In this document: in pieces, positions 25,998-32,875 of the stretch
Position numbering within the stretch: position 1 is the first letter of the stretch
How the letters are laid out: each line of letters begins with the position of its first letter
Made by a program: the position numbers and the translations under genes
DNA from: Acetatifactor sp.
GTDB lineage: Bacteria; Bacillota; Clostridia; Lachnospirales; Lachnospiraceae
DNA: 39,752 nucleotides
Direction: 5' to 3'
Assembly (NCBI GenBank): GCA_029055435.1
Contig: JAIDDH010000048.1
Coordinates: 1 to 39,752, forward strand
Notes under the pieces: model-generated
What the model was told of the DNA's origin: nothing
The model's input: the letters and a program-made list of their open reading frames with translations, nothing else
Databases searched by the model: none

Positions 25998-26224
25998 ATC
26001 TTCTCTCTACTTCTTGTCCGCACGCTGATTGCCCTTGAATTCCTTTTCCACATAGCAGTGCTCGTGCTTACCAATCAATTTATTTCCTTCAAAATCCAAT
26101 TCTATAATATATGGCATCCAATCAATAATTCTCAGAAAATCATCACAGCCAAAACTATTACCATAAAAATTCAATATTGTACTAAAAGCAGTCCCGTGAG
26201 TTCCTATAACAGTTTCCTTATCCG
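25998..26224 (-). pseudogene. 3' fragment of a histidine phosphatase gene (repeat copy B)
   Basis: A gap-free match to 21406-21632 with about eight substitutions, retaining the same reading frame and TAG stop (26007-26009). The 5' two thirds of the gene are missing, so no protein can be made. Similarity ends abruptly at 26224, inside the 3' end of the HIT gene, which suggests that a deletion joined the two genes. Confidence 0.9.
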
Positions 26225-26596
26225 TTCTGCAATTTTAGAATTTACAGCCTTTTCTTCGCTGCCATATATCCAGCCAAATCCATCATCTACATATCTCGGG
26301 AAAATATGCAGATGATAGTGTCCTACATCATTAAATTCACCACCATTTTGCATAATGCTATAACCATCCGGATGATATATTTCTTTTAATGCAGTTACGA
26401 TTTTCTTAGACACAATCATCAAATGCGCCAGTACACCATCCGGGATTTCATCAACATCCAAATAGTGTTGTTTTGGAACCAATAATATATGTCCCTCATT
26501 AATCGGTTCCATATCCATAAACGCCATAACGAGTTCATCTTCATATACCAAATCTGTTATTATCTTTTCTTTATGACAAAATACACATTCACACAT
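26204..26596 (-). CDS. HIT-family nucleotide hydrolase/transferase
   Basis: A 130-residue histidine-triad protein. The triad is HYHLH (His93, 95, 97) in GHYHLHIFPR. The N-terminal CVFC (Cys4, Cys7) with the later HYL.. segment is the zinc-binding type. FMDMEPINEGHILLVPKQH is the typical core strand region. I start at ATG 26596 (MCECVFC), with GGAG 11 bases upstream. The last codons (IRKLL and stop) lie within the 21 bp shared with the phosphatase fragment, read in another frame, so the C-terminus may have been re-made by the deletion. Substrates are typically nucleoside phosphoramidates or dinucleoside polyphosphates. Confidence 0.9.
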   Translation of the reverse strand: MCECVFCHKEKIITDLVYEDELVMAFMDMEPINEGHILLVPKQHYLDVDEIPDGVLAHLMIVSKKIVTALKEIYHPDGYSIMQNGGEFNDVGHYHLHIFPRYVDDGFGWIYGSEEKAVNSKIAERIRKLL

Positions 26597-26687
26597 AACA
26601 TTTCTTGCTCCAATCAAATACTTTAAATTTAAGGTACCACAATACATATCCATTTTCAATAAACTCTATTGGCAATCAAGGCATTTC

Positions 26688-26717
26688 TGGACAAGCTTTA
26701 CTTACCTGTGCTAAAAT
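26688..26717 (+). promoter_or_regulatory. Promoter of the BceRS-type two-component genes
   Basis: TGGACA (26688-26693), an 18-bp spacer and TAAAAT (26712-26717), each one base from consensus. Confidence 0.65.
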
Positions 26718-26751
26718 TGTGCTGAACATTGCACTAGACATTGTACTGAAC
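26716..26751 (+). repeat. Three tandem 12-bp repeats in the response-regulator leader
   Basis: ATTGTGCTGAAC, ATTGCACTAGAC and ATTGTACTGAAC follow each other without gaps (consensus ATTGYRCTRRAC), starting at the -10 box and covering the predicted transcription start and early leader. Confidence 0.8.
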
Positions 26752-26779
26752 TCAAAAACACATGCGGGGATGGGCTAAA

Positions 26780-27448
26780 ATGCAAAAAATCATGATTGTG
26801 GAAGATGATCCCGCTATTCGGGAGGAACTGGCACTTTTATTAAAAAACGAGGGATACTGCCCTCTGCCGGTCACCAATTTTACAGATGTTTCAGAGCAGG
26901 CCGTGCGAAACCGCCCGGACCTAATTCTGCTGGATATCGGACTGCCCGGGCGGGACGGTTTTTCGATCTGTATGGGGCTTCGGAAAGCTGTCAGCGCGCC
27001 GATTATTTTTGTCACGAGCCGGGATTCCAGCCTGGATGAGGTACAGGCATTGAGTCTGGGCGGCGATGATTACATCACCAAGCCCTATAGCATTCCGGTA
27101 CTGATGGCCCGAATCAAGGCTGTGCTCCGCAGAGGCAGCAAAGCGACAGAGCCCGATGTGATGGAGGTCAGGGGCCTGCGTCTCAATCTGACGAAAGGGA
27201 CGATATCAACAGAAGCGGGGACAACAGCGCTGACCCGCAATGAACTGCAGATTTTAGCCTGTCTGATGGAACACGCCGGAGAAATCATCTCCCGCGCGGA
27301 TTTGATCGAAGCTCTGTGGGATAATCAGATTTATATTGACGATAACACGCTCAGCGTCAATGTGACCAGACTTCGGGGCAAATTATCAGAGCTCGGCCTG
27401 CAGGATTTTATTAAAACACGCAGAGGAATGGGATACCAATTGATTTGA
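26780..27448 (+). CDS. OmpR-family response regulator, BceR type
   Basis: A 222-residue regulator. The receiver domain has the acidic pair VEDD, the phosphorylated Asp52 in LLDIGLPGRDG, the Thr/Ser in FVTSRDS and Lys in TKPYS. The winged-helix DNA-binding domain occupies about 125-222 (LTRNELQILACLMEHAGEIISRADLIEALWD and RGMGYQLI). I start at ATG 26780 (MQKIMIVEDD) rather than 26762; neither has a strong ribosome site. Gene order with a short histidine kinase and, after an interruption, BceAB genes identifies it as the regulator of a peptide-antibiotic resistance module. Its likely target is the dyad at 32025 before the ABC transporter genes. Confidence 0.9.
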   Translation: MQKIMIVEDDPAIREELALLLKNEGYCPLPVTNFTDVSEQAVRNRPDLILLDIGLPGRDGFSICMGLRKAVSAPIIFVTSRDSSLDEVQALSLGGDDYITKPYSIPVLMARIKAVLRRGSKATEPDVMEVRGLRLNLTKGTISTEAGTTALTRNELQILACLMEHAGEIISRADLIEALWDNQIYIDDNTLSVNVTRLRGKLSELGLQDFIKTRRGMGYQLI

Positions 27449-27480
27449 ATGCGCACTATAACGCACAGAAAGGCATAAAT

Positions 27481-28521
27481 ATGACAATCGTTGAATTTTT
27501 ATCCGACCGCCTGGGGCAGTTTGTTCTTCAGGCGGTTTTTGCAGCAGCTGCATCAATTTTTTTGATTGCCACCGGAACAGAGAGCGGGATTGTTGTGCTC
27601 TTACTGGTTGCATGGCTTCTGGTTCTGTTGTGTACACAGACGGTGGCTTTTCTCCGATGCCGTTCCCGTCTGCATGAGCTGGAAAGTATTATGGACAGTT
27701 TGGACCAAAAGTATCTGTTCGCTGAGTGTATCCCAGAGGCCCGGAGCATCTACGAGCGCAGGCTGTTAGATTTATCCCGCAGAGCCGGGAAAGCCATGAT
27801 AGGCGCTGTCTCCGATGCCCGGGCTGCCGGACAGGAGTATCGGGAATATGTGGAGAGCTGGGTTCATGAAATCAAGACACCCATCACGGCGGCAGGGCTG
27901 ATCTGCCGCAGCGCTGACCCCGCAACGCGGCAAAAGCTCTCCCGGGAACTGGCCCAGATTGAGGCTCATGTGGAGCGCGCTCTCTTCTATGCCCGGGCGG
28001 AAAGCCCCGAGAAGGACTTTATCATTCGTCCGGTCAGCCTCGCGGATATAGTGGCTCAGGCTATCGACCGCCACCGTACTCTGCTGATCCAGAGCAATGT
28101 CCGGGTAGAGACGGAACATCTGGAGCAAAGTGTCTACACCGACGAGAAATGGGCAGGCTTTATTCTGGGGCAACTGCTGCAAAACGCCGCCCGCTACCGC
28201 AACGAACATCCGGTGATTACGCTGTCGGCAAAACCGCTGGGACAGCGGGTGCAGTTGATCGTGCGCGACAATGGTATCGGCATCCCCGCCCACGAATTGC
28301 CCCGTGTCTTTGACCGGGGTTTTACAGGCAGCAACGGACGCACCCGGGGCGGCTCCACAGGGATGGGACTGTATCTTTGCCGCAAACTGGCCGATTGTCT
28401 GGAAATCGAGCTGCAGATTCGCTCAGAAACAGGGGATGGAACTGAGAACGGAGCAGGAAATGGAACGGTGCTCATACTGACTTTCCCAGCTCATCAAACA
28501 TTGCCGAACTATGCAAAATAG
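27481..28521 (+). CDS. Intramembrane-sensing histidine kinase, BceS type
   Basis: A 346-residue kinase. Two closely spaced membrane helices (about 13-57) with almost no external loop are characteristic of BceS-type kinases, which do not sense the drug directly but the activity of their BceAB transporter. The H-box is ESWVHEIKTPI (His129), followed by QLLQNAARYR (N-box), RDNGIGIP and GGSTGMGLYLCRKLA (ATP lid). I start at ATG 27481, with AAAGG seven bases upstream. It follows the response regulator after 32 bp. Its transporter genes lie 3.6 kb further on, beyond an inverted GH95 gene. Confidence 0.9.
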   Translation: MTIVEFLSDRLGQFVLQAVFAAAASIFLIATGTESGIVVLLLVAWLLVLLCTQTVAFLRCRSRLHELESIMDSLDQKYLFAECIPEARSIYERRLLDLSRRAGKAMIGAVSDARAAGQEYREYVESWVHEIKTPITAAGLICRSADPATRQKLSRELAQIEAHVERALFYARAESPEKDFIIRPVSLADIVAQAIDRHRTLLIQSNVRVETEHLEQSVYTDEKWAGFILGQLLQNAARYRNEHPVITLSAKPLGQRVQLIVRDNGIGIPAHELPRVFDRGFTGSNGRTRGGSTGMGLYLCRKLADCLEIELQIRSETGDGTENGAGNGTVLILTFPAHQTLPNYAK

Positions 28522-28620
28522 ATTCATACCTTAATCATCCACAATAGCAAGACACGAAAAAGCACCGCGGAAGACTAGCTTCCCCTATTTTCAAGGCTTT
28601 GCGCTATGCCAATGTATCCT

Positions 28621-28661
28621 TTTCCCTTGTTTTTGCCCTCATGGGCAAGTTACAAGGGAAA
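28621..28661 (+). terminator. Strong two-part hairpin terminator after the histidine kinase
   Basis: TTTCCCTTGT pairs with ACAAGGGAAA, and inside it TTGCCC pairs with GGGCAA around TCAT. GTTTTTCTT follows on the plus strand, 100 bp past the kinase stop codon. Confidence 0.75.
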
Positions 28662-28685
28662 GTTTTTCTTATTCAGTTTTTGTTC

Positions 28686-28796
28686 CTAATTCATTCCTAC
28701 AACTTTATCCAAGAGTTTTGCAGAATACCGTTTAGCCTCTCTTATAGCATATGCATAGACAGTCATTGTAGAAAATTGGATTAGAATAAAAGCCAT
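28686..28796 (-). CDS. Possible 36-residue small protein or gene remnant
   Basis: A short frame beginning MAFILIQFSTMTVYAYAI, preceded by GGGGGA directly against the ATG. The first half is hydrophobic and the second basic (REAKRYSAKLLDK). Its composition is protein-like, but the ribosome site is too close and no family is recognised. It may be a fragment of a decayed gene. Confidence 0.25.
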   Translation of the reverse strand: MAFILIQFSTMTVYAYAIREAKRYSAKLLDKVVGMN

Positions 28797-28880
28797 TCCC
28801 CCTAATCAGCTGCCCACATTCTATCAATCATATCTCGTATATTGTTAAGTTTCTCTTCCTTGTGAGAATATCTCTCAAAA

Positions 28881-31400
28881 TTAGTCTGCTATAAATGAAA
28901 TAGTTATTTCTTCATTTTCTCCTATTTCCACTTTGTCTTGTGCCTGTTTTCTTTCTCCTCTGGAAGTCCGATATCCATTGTCCGCATATTTACATGAAAC
29001 CTGAAGAGTTTGATCTACATATGAAATGATGGTGACTTTAATCTCCTTCAATTGCAGATCCCAATCCAATCGCTTAACACAGGCGCGGGTTCTCGCCATC
29101 AATCCACAAATACTTCCCTTACTCCATTCCGGTGCAATTGCCGGCAATAATTCAATCTCCCCTTCATTTGAATAAACCAACATTTCATTTATCACACCTA
29201 CCAGCCCAATTATTGTATCTGTGCAATATACCCCTTTAGACCGGTCAGTATTGTGATCGGTCATCATGGAACGATAAAAAATATTGCTTTTATATAATAG
29301 TCTTAATATGGACGCTGCACTGCTGCCGTCTTTTAACCTGGCAGCAACTAAAGCTTTATGAATCCAGCCATGGGAAGCGGTATCGTCTTTGCCTTTATTC
29401 TCCAAATTTCTATTATCAATTGCCTGAATACATGCGCCTTTCAATTTCTCATTTTTTTGTGTTTCATATGCCGGCCATGCACAATAGAGATGACTAATAT
29501 GACGATGTTCATTGTTATCTTTGAACTGATGTAATACCCACTCACATATAGCCCCTGTGGGATCAAACTGATAATCTGGCAGATCTGACAGCAATTTCAT
29601 GCACTGACTGACAATCTGCTCAGAATCAGGGTTATGTGTTTTCTGCATAAAAGTAATAGTCATATTCAAACAATCCCTGGCAGCTGCAATATCCATTGCC
29701 GCATTTGCGGTAATTGGACTCCCATAGCCTTTTGGCCTGTTTTCAGGAGAATAGGAAGGAATAATCAAATATTTTTCACCTGCAGATAAAGCCTTTTTCC
29801 CTTTTTGAAAACAGGGGCTGCCATCTACTTTCATAAAATATTCAGGAGTACACAACTGCCTCCAAAAATTCATTGTCTTAAGCAATAAGGGGCTTAAAAC
29901 ATCTTCTTCCAAATCCAGGATCTTTTTAGAAAAAAGATGAGAAATCCTTTCGTTGACAGGAATCTGGCAATTACCAAAACACTGCCAGAATTCAAATATT
30001 GGCACTAACATCCAGCTTGCTCCGGCATTCCAGTATTGAAACGGATAGTATTGGTCATATTCTACCATCATTGCCCGCATTCCATCAGTATTTACAGGAA
30101 TTTGTATTGCATTTTTCATGCCATAGACTTTAGCAGCATTCTCTTCCCAATCAGGCAGCTGTCGCAGCAGAAAATATATATATCCGATTCCTGCATCATA
30201 AACATTTCCTGTGTTCATGCCAGACGTTTGTATATTAACATTCGCATCCATTGTATATGCGCCGCTCCAACCAGGATTCCACTCACCTGTCCACAATCCA
30301 CACAACCTCGGAACTGAATAACCACTGCAGCAAATCTGCGCATATCTTCCTAAATCATAAGTACGCATTACCATTGCATCCAGAAGATTGTCTGTTTGGT
30401 TTTGTTTTTTAAGCAGTTCTTCATTAGACAACTGCAGATCCATAGTATTTGAAAAAGAAATACTGGCAGCTTGGAATAATCTTGTTTGTTTTTCCTGGTG
30501 CGGCGATAGAGCACTTTGATAACAAAATTCCGTTATCTCATTTGTATACTTTGCAGCAATTGCTTCTAAGATATCAAGATAATGATTTATAATATCGCTC
30601 TGAAGGGTCTGCGAAAACGCATTCAAACTGCCCAGCTGAGATAAGCAAGCTGTTTTTGTCAAAAGAATCACTTCATCTGCTCCTTCAATTACACAAAAAG
30701 AATCCTCTATATTTTTTATAGTTCCCCCTTTTATGATAATCTTTGACAAAACAAGAAATCCGCTTTCGGATAGTTCACTTCCCTCAAATTCAGGATAATG
30801 TGCTATGATACCAATATATTTCTTTTCCGCATTTACAACTTTTTGATATTTAATGCCAATTTCCGGTCCTGTACCATGTTTTGTTTTACCAAATTTAGGA
30901 AGTGTAGAAATATCATCCACATACAAACTTATATTAACCTTCTCCCCACGATCAGATTTTTCCAGTTTGGTAATTACTATATCCTCTATGCGGGATACAA
31001 AGGTCCTTCTACACCATTTCCCTGATGTATCCTCATATTCCGTCACCACCTCTCCACTTTTAAAATCCATCCATTGCCCATATCCGCTAATAGTCTTAGC
31101 TGTTGATTGTATATGCAGACTCTCCCCAGGGTGGAAACAATACATGCTGGTTCTTTTCCTCCCATGCACGTCCCAACTATCATCTAAATTCATTACTGCC
31201 TGCCTTGCTTCTTCTAATTCTCCAGATACCTCTGGAGGCGTATATCTGGGTGCTCCTGATGGAACCAAAAAATCCATATTTTGAAACACATATTTTTCAT
31301 CATAGGGTGAGCCCCAGCAAATAACACCTGTTTTACCATTTCCGCATACCATTCCGTCCTGCCAATACTCACTTACAATAGCACTCCTACTATAATTCAT
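28881..31400 (-). CDS. GH95-like glycoside hydrolase (alpha-L-fucosidase family)
   Basis: An 839-residue protein with the family GH95 layout: an N-terminal beta-sandwich (GNGKTGVICWG near 20-30), an (alpha/alpha)6 barrel and a C-terminal beta domain. Family landmarks are GLWTGEWNPGWSGAYTMDANVN (the N-x-N pair at 387 and 389 matching the catalytic-site asparagines), IPSYSPENRP, HRHISHLYCAWP, DTASHGWIHKALVAARL and the closing IELLPAIAPEW. GH95 enzymes release alpha-1,2-linked L-fucose or L-galactose. There is no signal peptide, so it acts on imported oligosaccharide. AAAGGATAACAAA precedes the ATG. It lies inverted between the BceRS and BceAB genes, with no transporter beside it, which suggests insertion by transfer. 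The sequence is divergent, so specificity is uncertain. Confidence 0.8.
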   Translation of the reverse strand: MNYSRSAIVSEYWQDGMVCGNGKTGVICWGSPYDEKYVFQNMDFLVPSGAPRYTPPEVSGELEEARQAVMNLDDSWDVHGRKRTSMYCFHPGESLHIQSTAKTISGYGQWMDFKSGEVVTEYEDTSGKWCRRTFVSRIEDIVITKLEKSDRGEKVNISLYVDDISTLPKFGKTKHGTGPEIGIKYQKVVNAEKKYIGIIAHYPEFEGSELSESGFLVLSKIIIKGGTIKNIEDSFCVIEGADEVILLTKTACLSQLGSLNAFSQTLQSDIINHYLDILEAIAAKYTNEITEFCYQSALSPHQEKQTRLFQAASISFSNTMDLQLSNEELLKKQNQTDNLLDAMVMRTYDLGRYAQICCSGYSVPRLCGLWTGEWNPGWSGAYTMDANVNIQTSGMNTGNVYDAGIGYIYFLLRQLPDWEENAAKVYGMKNAIQIPVNTDGMRAMMVEYDQYYPFQYWNAGASWMLVPIFEFWQCFGNCQIPVNERISHLFSKKILDLEEDVLSPLLLKTMNFWRQLCTPEYFMKVDGSPCFQKGKKALSAGEKYLIIPSYSPENRPKGYGSPITANAAMDIAAARDCLNMTITFMQKTHNPDSEQIVSQCMKLLSDLPDYQFDPTGAICEWVLHQFKDNNEHRHISHLYCAWPAYETQKNEKLKGACIQAIDNRNLENKGKDDTASHGWIHKALVAARLKDGSSAASILRLLYKSNIFYRSMMTDHNTDRSKGVYCTDTIIGLVGVINEMLVYSNEGEIELLPAIAPEWSKGSICGLMARTRACVKRLDWDLQLKEIKVTIISYVDQTLQVSCKYADNGYRTSRGERKQAQDKVEIGENEEITISFIAD

Positions 31401-31626
31401 TTTGTTATCCTTTCCTATTCGTAAACCCTATTCTTTATAGTTAATCGCCATAATTATAAACAGCCCTACTGCTTTAAAGTCATTTCCCACAATTAGTTCG
31501 CTAAAATAATAATTCGGAGTTCCATCTCAGCGTCAGTTATTCTCTGGCTCCAAATTTACACCACTACAATAAAGTTGGGGGAGCAACCCTATACGTCAAA
31601 CTTATTATACAGCCCAAATGCCATGA

Positions 31627-31761
31627 TTAATTTCTTGTTACAATGTACTCGGCTCCATATGCCTTTGCACATTCCATCTGTAAACAATCCTCAAAATCTG
31701 AAAAATTCTCATTTTGAAGTCCAATGAGTAACTTAGCTTTATCTATCCCTTCAACATCAAC
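31627..31761 (-). pseudogene. PIN-domain toxin fragment (C-terminal part)
   Basis: On the minus strand this frame reads LLIGLQNENFSDFEDCLQ then CAKAYGAEYIVTRN and stop. The D-F-E-D-x-x-Q...YIVTRN pattern is the conserved end of VapC/PIN-domain RNase toxins (usually DFEDALQ...A..YIITRN..DF). The N-terminal half, with the first catalytic acids, is missing, so the toxin is dead. Confidence 0.7.
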
Positions 31762-31907
31762 GATTGAACATAAAAACACTCTTGCCTTTCTGATTGAGCG
31801 TCATTGTATAGGCCATTTACTCCCTGCAAAATCTGTAAAACGAAGCCTATTTTATCTTCGGGCAACTTTTCCAGTTCTCTTATTGCACTTTGCCGTAAAG
31901 CAGTCAT
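31743..31907 (-). pseudogene. Truncated antitoxin-like gene fused to PIN-toxin debris
   Basis: The first about 40 codons, MTALRQSAIRELEKLPEDK and following, look like the N-terminus of a small antitoxin of the type encoded ahead of PIN toxins. GGGAGGTGCTTTT is a good ribosome site. After QSERQE the frame runs into the PIN sequence in the wrong register and stops (54 residues in all). A single deletion removing the antitoxin 3' end and toxin 5' end explains both fragments. Confidence 0.6.
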
Positions 31908-32024
31908 AAAAGCACCTCCCATTTTCTATTTAATATATTATAACATCCTTTCTCTATAACTTTCCATCGGCACCGACAGAAATTTATAAGTTACGGTATT
32001 TAGGTTAAAATAAACGCATCAAAC

Positions 32025-32040
32025 CTTACAAAATCGTAAG
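32025..32040 (+). promoter_or_regulatory. Probable BceR-type operator
   Basis: CTTACAAAATCGTAAG, two perfect 5-bp half sites with a 6-bp spacer, lies 20 bp upstream of the -35 of the transporter promoter. Inverted TTAC/GTAA-type repeats at this place are typical for response-regulator activation of bceAB promoters. Confidence 0.55.
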
Positions 32041-32060
32041 ATAAATCAATATGATTTCGA

Positions 32061-32089
32061 TACAAAACTCTGGAATTTTCGTGTATTAT
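32061..32089 (+). promoter_or_regulatory. Promoter of the BceAB-type genes
   Basis: A weak TACAAA (32061-32066), a 17-bp spacer and TATTAT (32084-32089). A poor -35 fits an activator-dependent promoter. Confidence 0.55.
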
Positions 32090-32116
32090 AGTGCCGTAAA
32101 CGAAGGAGGCGGCTAT

Positions 32117-32875
32117 ATGCTACAGGTAAAAAATATCGAAAAATATTATGGGAGCAGAAATAATGTCACGAAAGCTCTCGACCGCGTCAGTTTTGATGTG
32201 GCAAAAGGCGAGTTTATCGCCATCATGGGTGCGTCGGGCAGCGGCAAAACCACTCTGCTCAACTGCATTTCCACCATCGATACGGTGAGCGCAGGGGAGA
32301 TTCTGCTGGACGGCGAAAATATTGCGGAACTGCCTGCGAGTGAGCTGGCCCGGTTTCGCCGGGAACGGCTGGGATTTGTGTTTCAGGATTTTAATTTATT
32401 GGACACTCTGACAATCGAAGAGAATATCGGCCTTGCCCTGTCTCTCAATCACAGCGATCCCCATGCCGTCTGCCGTCAGGTGAAGGCGGCCGCACAGAAA
32501 TTGGGTATCGACGATATCCTGGAAAAATTCCCCTATCAGGTATCCGGTGGTCAGAAGCAGCGGGCTGCCTGCGCCCGGGCCATGGTGGCGGGACAGTCCT
32601 TACTGCTGGCCGACGAGCCTACAGGAGCACTGGACTCCAAGGCTTCCAAGAATCTTTTGGAAATCATGACCCGGATGAACGAGGATATGTCCGCCACAAT
32701 CCTCATGGTCACCCACGATGCATACAGCGCAAGCTATGCAAAGAGAATCCTTTTCCTCAAGGACGGACGTATTTTTAACGAATTGCTCCGGGGAGAACGG
32801 CCACGATCTGATTTCTATCATGAGATTCTGGATGTGTTGGCTCTGTTGGGAGGTGATATCAGTGACGTTATCTAA
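32117..32875 (+). CDS. BceA-type ABC transporter ATPase
   Basis: A 252-residue ATPase of the MacB/BceA group. Walker A is GASGSGKTT (38-46), then FQDFNLLDTLTIEENI around the Q-loop, signature VSGGQKQR, Walker B LLLADEPTGALD and the switch His in MVTHD. With the permease it removes peptide antibiotics such as bacitracin-type or lantibiotic drugs from their lipid II-cycle targets and signals to the histidine kinase. I start at ATG 32117, preceded by AAGGAGGCGGCTAT. Its end overlaps the permease start by 14 bp. Confidence 0.93.
   Translation: MLQVKNIEKYYGSRNNVTKALDRVSFDVAKGEFIAIMGASGSGKTTLLNCISTIDTVSAGEILLDGENIAELPASELARFRRERLGFVFQDFNLLDTLTIEENIGLALSLNHSDPHAVCRQVKAAAQKLGIDDILEKFPYQVSGGQKQRAACARAMVAGQSLLLADEPTGALDSKASKNLLEIMTRMNEDMSATILMVTHDAYSASYAKRILFLKDGRIFNELLRGERPRSDFYHEILDVLALLGGDISDVI

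Larger units (their letters stand above)
28522..28880. other. Gap holding a terminator and small coding remnants
   Basis: Besides the hairpin at 28621-28661, the minus strand carries two short readable pieces: 28802-28888, ending YSHKEEKLNNIRDMIDRMW and AAD, and the 36-codon frame at 28686-28796. They look like debris of a lost gene between the kinase and the GH95 gene. Confidence 0.45.
31401..32024. other. Gap with toxin-antitoxin remains
   Basis: AT-rich stretch between the GH95 gene and the bceA regulatory region. It holds the antitoxin and PIN-domain fragments described at 31627-31907 and otherwise no recognisable gene. Confidence 0.6.
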
